A stretch of 64,000 nucleotides of DNA from Candidatus Obscuribacter sp. (GTDB lineage: Bacteria > Cyanobacteriota > Vampirovibrionia > Obscuribacterales > Obscuribacteraceae), in the NCBI GenBank assembly GCA_016718315.1, contig JADKDV010000005.1, positions 62,001-126,000 on the forward strand, given 5' to 3'. Below are positions 61,001 through 64,000 of the stretch, one piece after another. The notes beneath the pieces were generated by a model, which saw only the letters and a list, made by a program, of their open reading frames with translations, was not told the DNA's origin and searched no databases. The position numbers and the translations under genes were made by a program. The first letter of the stretch is position 1. Every line of letters begins with the position of its first letter.

Positions 61001-61520
61001 TATTGACCAGGGTGCCAGTCTTGAGCAACAGTGCGAAACCATCGCCCAGGAAGAAGTCACAGCTAACTTAATCGAAAGCACTGCTCAGACAGTTGCAGTG
61101 GCACCGGCGGCGGGCACCTATGTTGCTTTTGCCGCCAATTGCGACAAAAAGCCTACACCACTGGCCGCCAGTTTTGCGGCTACTCAGACTGGTCGCTTGT
61201 TGATACCAGGTCAGATGGTGGTATCAGATCGACTGGAAGAACAAAGCCGGGTGGTGGAGCTGCATAACCCTCAACATTCTGACAGTGAGCACTGTCAGGT
61301 GCAACTGCAAGTGTGGCACAGCGGACAGTGGCTGGTGGTGATGGAATACGTCAGTAGCGACGATCCAGTTTTGAATGTGCACAGTTTGAGCGGTACAAAA
61401 AGAGAAATCAAAATGCTTTTGCCAGCCAATGCTGTAAAAAGCATGGCATTGCACGATCTGACAAAAAACCGGCTGGAATATGCCAGAAGGTTTTTGCTCG
61501 GTCGAAAAATACTGGTTTAG
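57984..61520 (+). CDS. Giant repeat protein, C-terminal part with LysM-like domain
   Basis: This frame gives 1178 aa. The first ~480 residues carry on the NPFQSIKQV and PVIVASQLVVKDP modules. Residues about 640-760 are low complexity: eight copies of AATPG and Gly/Ala/Thr-rich sequence. A charged stretch (LAELERQKRAEAEKRRKLQE) then leads to a LysM-like domain (CHILKGDTLESLALQYLGAS, about residues 905-965) and a final beta-rich domain of about 200 residues. LysM would bind peptidoglycan or another glycan. No cell-wall sorting signal is seen. Confidence 0.75.
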   Translation: MAPSSSTMARSTVENNDSSNRPPVIVASQLVVKDPVTRIEASKPAQPVVDQNSGFESTAPSINPTVRGDNAPVLVAAARVEPVANPANRGEVTLSQPSPAPQSAVTVAKVEPVSTQPLSTNPLPANPFQSIKQVAVRDEAVVESSGKAVVNESVASHAPVVSARVAPGNPNTASPAVTPFVVSPSAANSGSITLARSVVDGGDNNRPPVIAANQLVVKDPALRTETVSPGQIVNTGPKTDAALPVVRVAGSDSMPNSSDPVVQDRPKSQPGASNPFQDYTNVLAKFDGISDNSGKKVIAESVTQSVSSAEAPKSQPAAPNPFQGYSNVLAKVDSVSDSNGKKVIAENVSQNIQPTNPPKPLPVSPVTEVAAVRIVNNESRESTLARNSAPVVMASQLAVKDAGGQNKTEGQTRNDSPVRSEVLVKAEPVARVEPVTKLTENIKGSVPAASVAAVPTTKMVDKQNGAEALAATNTLEGLFEAVGRSRAVASGDILTAKTSASIEPISLKTAADAKVVADNTMPGAKSVANVSLPVGRANNPEFQIVDSRAGLTIASADAAVTGSVLSPALQNGLATAVQTTKTEGTSVKTDGQNAVLDIKTPVRPGLKEGAKEGEGLSIAGAAVITAASRSNAGGGGNSTAPSTKTSVAGAATPGAATPGAATPGAATPGAATPGAATPGAATPGTTTPGAASAGGAAPGTGASSGLVAGHGGGSGIAGGTTGGTAGAAGTNGGVGAGMPGASGVGTGGATSGQSGLNIAMTTVPGTNDPGVTSNLTDPITASSNQSGLTIDPKALQPLTLVDGEEVLDGSHKGETLTTRGPGKKNKSDETTKEPESDRAGAAKTHGNGNAKNGKVRPQSADDVTLALAELERQKRAEAEKRRKLQEKARKHKAEPPRQVEKQRRCHILKGDTLESLALQYLGASNLATLIYKINQGFWWERRHANKVYLELLTGTVIFLPTTGEIAQFREKLSCGKVKLLQFEYLSCEHVRSLRQLLAGARDKKAVIDQGASLEQQCETIAQEEVTANLIESTAQTVAVAPAAGTYVAFAANCDKKPTPLAASFAATQTGRLLIPGQMVVSDRLEEQSRVVELHNPQHSDSEHCQVQLQVWHSGQWLVVMEYVSSDDPVLNVHSLSGTKREIKMLLPANAVKSMALHDLTKNRLEYARRFLLGRKILV
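59931..60050 (+). repeat. 15-bp tandem repeat, eight units (AATPG)
   Basis: The unit GCTGCGACTCCTGGT, with few substitutions, occurs eight times in phase and codes for (AATPG)n. Slipped-strand length variation is likely. Confidence 0.9.
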
Positions 61521-61911
61521 CTTTGTCCGATAATCCCGATTTGCGCTAACTTTTGACGCGCTGGGCTGGCAGAACCTGCCATATTGCTGTTGTTGTGATT
61601 TGCTGGGCCTCGTTGAGCTAGCGCGGGCGCCAGGTGGATTTTGAGATTAGAGGATCTTAGTGGTCTTACCGCTTGGCTTCTGGGCCTCCAAAAAGCTACA
61701 ACAGTGGTGTATTTAAATTTCAAACCAAGCCAAGAAAAAATTCGAAAGGCATCTCAACCGGTATCCCCAGCCTCTATTATTTTTCGCATCAGGGAAGTAG
61801 CATTTTGCTTTCCCGGAATCTAACACTGTGTACCTGGCGCCGTCTCTGGCACAGTTATTCCAGGTTCATTTAACGGCCCAATCTGGCCCTCAACTCTGGA
61901 AGGAATCCACC
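61521..61911. other. Gene-free interval
   Basis: About 390 bp between the giant gene and the lipoprotein gene. No credible frame, hairpin or operator stands out. Confidence 0.35.
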
Positions 61912-62805
61912 ATGTCCTTAGCTAAGTTTATTTCTCTGTCACTGCTTGCCGTTCTACTCGTTGGCTGCAAACCTGATCAACCCGCCCATGGCGCCAGTGG
62001 CAACAACAACATCAACAGTACCCAGGCCAGCACACTCAAAAATTACGACGCGGTCGCTAAGCTGGAGGAGTTGACGGACGCCAACAGCGCCGCCCTTTTG
62101 CTTCAGCCTGATGCCCGCTCCGTCGTCATCGTCTATTCGAGCAACGAGCGCAGCGCCAGTCAGACAGAGCAGCTCGAACAGTTTGCCCGCGAATCGCACA
62201 AGTTTACCGGCGCGGTCAAGTTTTACCGCCTCGACCAGGCTTCCTATCCCACTGCCTGGACCAACATCTCCGGCGGCCGCACCTGGACACAGGGACCCTG
62301 CTTCCTTCTGGTCAGCAATTCGCCCAAGATGATCGGCACTGTGGTCGAGAGCAAAAATGGTGTGGATGTGCCCATGCACGCACTCACCGCTGACCGTATC
62401 ACCGCCGAAATCGCGCGATTCTTCAAAGTGCGTCTGCCTGTTACCCATGTGGACGTGAACAACGTCGACCAAGTCGTAGCGGCGCCGGCTCTGCCGACCT
62501 TCATCATGGCTTATCGCAGCAAGGGCCCAACCAATGACACCGCCCAGTTTCAGCGGTTTGTCTATGAGTCGCAGCTCTATGCCGGCCGGGTCAACTTTGT
62601 CATGGTCGACCTCGACCAGCCCGACCTCTCCAGCAAGCTAGGCATTAAGCTGCCCTACCAGGACGACACCTACTTTGTCGTCTACAATCCTACGGCGCGT
62701 GATGGCTCGATGGTCTTTGACCCGGCTCTCAGCACCAAGGGCATGGAGTCCGCTATCCGCACTTACTTTGGTCCCGGTCACGAGCCTGCCACTGTAGTCA
62801 ACTGA
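61912..62805 (+). CDS. Lipoprotein with two thioredoxin-like domains
   Basis: The 297-aa product starts at 61912 after GGAAGGA. The lipobox LAVLLVGC gives a lipidated Cys near residue 20. Two domains of ~110 residues follow: the first has VVIVYSSNERSASQTEQLEQ and KFYRLDQASYP, the second TFIMAYRSKGPTNDTAQFQ and NFVMVDLDQPDL. Both follow the strand-helix-strand-strand order of thioredoxin folds but have no CxxC, so they are unlikely to be redox-active. G+C-rich. It may bind proteins in the envelope. Confidence 0.7.
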   Translation: MSLAKFISLSLLAVLLVGCKPDQPAHGASGNNNINSTQASTLKNYDAVAKLEELTDANSAALLLQPDARSVVIVYSSNERSASQTEQLEQFARESHKFTGAVKFYRLDQASYPTAWTNISGGRTWTQGPCFLLVSNSPKMIGTVVESKNGVDVPMHALTADRITAEIARFFKVRLPVTHVDVNNVDQVVAAPALPTFIMAYRSKGPTNDTAQFQRFVYESQLYAGRVNFVMVDLDQPDLSSKLGIKLPYQDDTYFVVYNPTARDGSMVFDPALSTKGMESAIRTYFGPGHEPATVVN

Positions 62806-62881
62806 GCGGAGCGTACTTGAGCTGATGCCAACGTCACAGACTGCAGGAACCCGTCCCAGGCTGTTGCACAACCCCTGTCAG

Positions 62882-62930
62882 TAGCGAGGAGAGGCAATTA
62901 AAAAACCTCTCTTCGCTGCTTTCATTTTTC
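62882..62930 (+). terminator. Terminator after the lipoprotein gene
   Basis: AGCGAGGAGAGG pairs with CCTCTCTTCGCT, followed by TTTCATTTTTCTTT. Confidence 0.8.
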
Positions 62931-63063
62931 TTTCATATTGCTTTTGTTTTGCGGCATCACCGGTGGCAATTTTTTTGGCTTGCAATACGATATGCAGTAG
63001 TAGGAATAACGCTAAAAATAAGAGAGCAAAAAATGAACACGAGAATTGCAGAATCTGAAAAAT

Positions 63064-63107
63064 GCAGGAGGGGTGATTGTTCAGGCGGACCTGTCACCCC
63101 TCCCTGC
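63064..63107 (-). terminator. Terminator of the partial right-end gene
   Basis: GCAGGAGGGGTGA and TCACCCCTCCCTGC pair with one extra base. On the minus strand it lies 38 nt after the stop codon at 63145 and is followed by ATTTTTC. Confidence 0.75.
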
Positions 63108-63144
63108 GACCGTAAGTAAAAGCAAGTTGTGTACTCTCAATCTG

Positions 63145-64000
63145 TCAAATGCTGCTCGATTGCCTTTCAAACTCTGCCCGGTCTTGCTCAGTGAGCAGAC
63201 GAAGAGCCGGGTCATCGAGAAAGCGAACAGGCATTATTGGGTCGAGAACGCCGGTGCCGAGGCCAAAGAGCCCGGTGCCGTAGTCTTTGGTCTTGATGCC
63301 GAGACGATGGTAAAGCTCCAGGCAGGCACCGACACAGGTCCAGCGGTTGAGCGCCAGCCGTCCGGTAAAGAGCCCAAACCAATCGTAGCCCGTCACCGGG
63401 ATTTTGGCGTCAATCCATTGGGTCAGCCAGGCAGGCAGATGCAATCGGCTATAGATAGCCTGGCGATGGGCGGTTGCCTCGCCGATGTAGAGCTTGTTTT
63501 GCTCCAGCATGATTTGCACCAGTCCTGGTATCAGTGCCGCTTGTCTGGCATTGATAGGCTTGACCAGCCTTAGCGCGACAAAGTGTCCACGCTCCAGCTT
63601 TTGATCCGCCACTTCTTTGAGCGGCTGAATCACAGCACCGCGCTCCATGAAAGAGCTGAAGGTGAAGAGTTCGGGACCGCCCAAATCGACGACGACTTCG
63701 CCATGACCGACGCTTTCGCGCAGTCTTGTGGCGATGCGTCCGCTGGTCAAAATCAAGTCACCCTGCTGCAAGGCGGCCACGGGTGGATTGACCCAGGTGC
63801 CTTTAGGCAGAGGTCCGTGACCTTGCTGCTTAAACTTGCGAGCGTTGCGCTTGTAAGCGAAATAAATCGCCAACCAGCCCAGAAGCTCAAGGGAAGCCGC
63901 AAGGGGTAACGGTGAAGTGAGGTGACCAAGCAGACCGGAAAGCGATGAAAAATGGCTGATTGTGCCACTCGGGTCCCAGGGCGTGAAGACGACCAGGGCG
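63145..64000 (-). CDS. YiiX/permuted-papain-like membrane protein, 5' end outside window
   Basis: The frame is open to the right edge; 284 residues are visible. A hydrophobic segment (SLSGLLGHLTSPLPLAASLE...WLAIYFAY) lies at the start of the visible part. The soluble part has LQQGDLILTSG, SVGHGEVVVDLGG and RWTCVGACLELYHRLG. Together with the His-before-Cys order, these resemble the YiiX/NlpC-P60-permuted papain family (His in GHGEVVV, Cys in WTCVG). It may hydrolyse amide or acyl bonds at the membrane. The family call is tentative. A start at 63873 (TTG) is unlikely because the frame continues upstream in membrane-like sequence. Confidence 0.65.
   Translation of the reverse strand, partial: ALVVFTPWDPSGTISHFSSLSGLLGHLTSPLPLAASLELLGWLAIYFAYKRNARKFKQQGHGPLPKGTWVNPPVAALQQGDLILTSGRIATRLRESVGHGEVVVDLGGPELFTFSSFMERGAVIQPLKEVADQKLERGHFVALRLVKPINARQAALIPGLVQIMLEQNKLYIGEATAHRQAIYSRLHLPAWLTQWIDAKIPVTGYDWFGLFTGRLALNRWTCVGACLELYHRLGIKTKDYGTGLFGLGTGVLDPIMPVRFLDDPALRLLTEQDRAEFERQSSSI

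Noticed and set aside
63033..63119. 28-codon plus-strand frame starting MNTRIAESEKC
   Set aside because: It overlaps the terminator hairpin of the opposite gene and has only a weak site.
1..64000. tRNA, rRNA, CRISPR and insertion-sequence search by eye
   Set aside because: No T-loop/acceptor combinations, no regularly spaced repeats and no transposase-like proteins were found.

Overview
ORGANISM. The window is ordinary bacterial DNA of moderate G+C, with Shine-Dalgarno sites (GGAG, AAGGA, GAGG) 5-9 nt before most starts. Lipoproteins, a lone Flp pilin and several membrane proteases suggest an envelope-rich, Gram-negative-type organism. The many orphan small proteins and the large Ala/Val/Pro repeat protein with a LysM-like end remind me of Melainabacteria/Obscuribacterales-type genomes. 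That is an impression, not a demonstrated assignment. I found no rRNA, tRNA, CRISPR array, transposase or integrase.

LAYOUT. (1) 1-3.3 kb: a Cys-rich partial gene, a protein resembling the N-terminal domain of M17 leucyl aminopeptidases flanked by Cys pairs, an M15-type peptidoglycan peptidase and an orphan HExxH protein. (2) 3.3-4.6 kb: gene-poor. (3) 4.6-8.6 kb, plus strand: a small orphan gene, two SPFH/band-7 proteins, a one-helix protein with a Gly/Cys-rich tail, a GRDP-like protein and a small orphan that runs into abnormal DNA. (4) About 8.5-9.3 kb: G-rich sequence with runs of 8-11 G on one strand, unlike the rest, bounded by a near-identical 17-18-mer; possibly an assembly artefact. 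(5) 9.5-26.7 kb: about twenty minus-strand genes, mostly small orphans, with a YddA/SbmA-like ABC transporter, DUF2939 and UPF0114 proteins, an acyl-CoA dehydrogenase, a CPBP/thioredoxin-like/S41 fusion protease and Tyr/Gly-rich exported proteins. Most of these genes have a gene-specific stem-loop just upstream of the start. (6) 27.4-37.9 kb, plus strand: SDR/dienoyl-CoA-isomerase-like fusion, DUF502, rhomboid, two FtsH paralogues with almost identical cores around a small membrane protein, PlsC-like acyltransferase, a 51-aa membrane protein, YciA-like thioesterase and an isochorismatase-like hydrolase. (7) 38.2-46.4 kb: two overlapping MocR-type regulators that both lack the PLP lysine, an exported protein, a small orphan, an acetolactate-synthase/aldehyde-dehydrogenase fusion and a small orphan. 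(8) 46.4-54.5 kb: Flp pilin, ZIP transporter, DUF2157-like membrane protein, NadD, a second HExxH protein and orphans; much of this is visibly richer in G+C. (9) 55.2-61.5 kb: one giant repeat protein ending in a LysM-like domain, broken by small frame lesions. (10) 61.9-64 kb: a lipoprotein with two thioredoxin-like domains and a partial YiiX-like protein.

HOW IT FITS TOGETHER. Membrane quality control is a recurring theme: two SPFH proteins, two FtsH, rhomboid, CPBP-S41 and two HExxH proteins. Lipid/acyl-CoA chemistry is another: acyl-CoA dehydrogenase, dienoyl-CoA-isomerase fusion, PlsC and thioesterase. The most unusual items are the ALS-ALDH fusion beside two lysine-less MocR regulators, the CPBP-S41 fusion, the hairpin-separated minus-strand block with recurring small helix/strand proteins, and the broken giant LysM protein.
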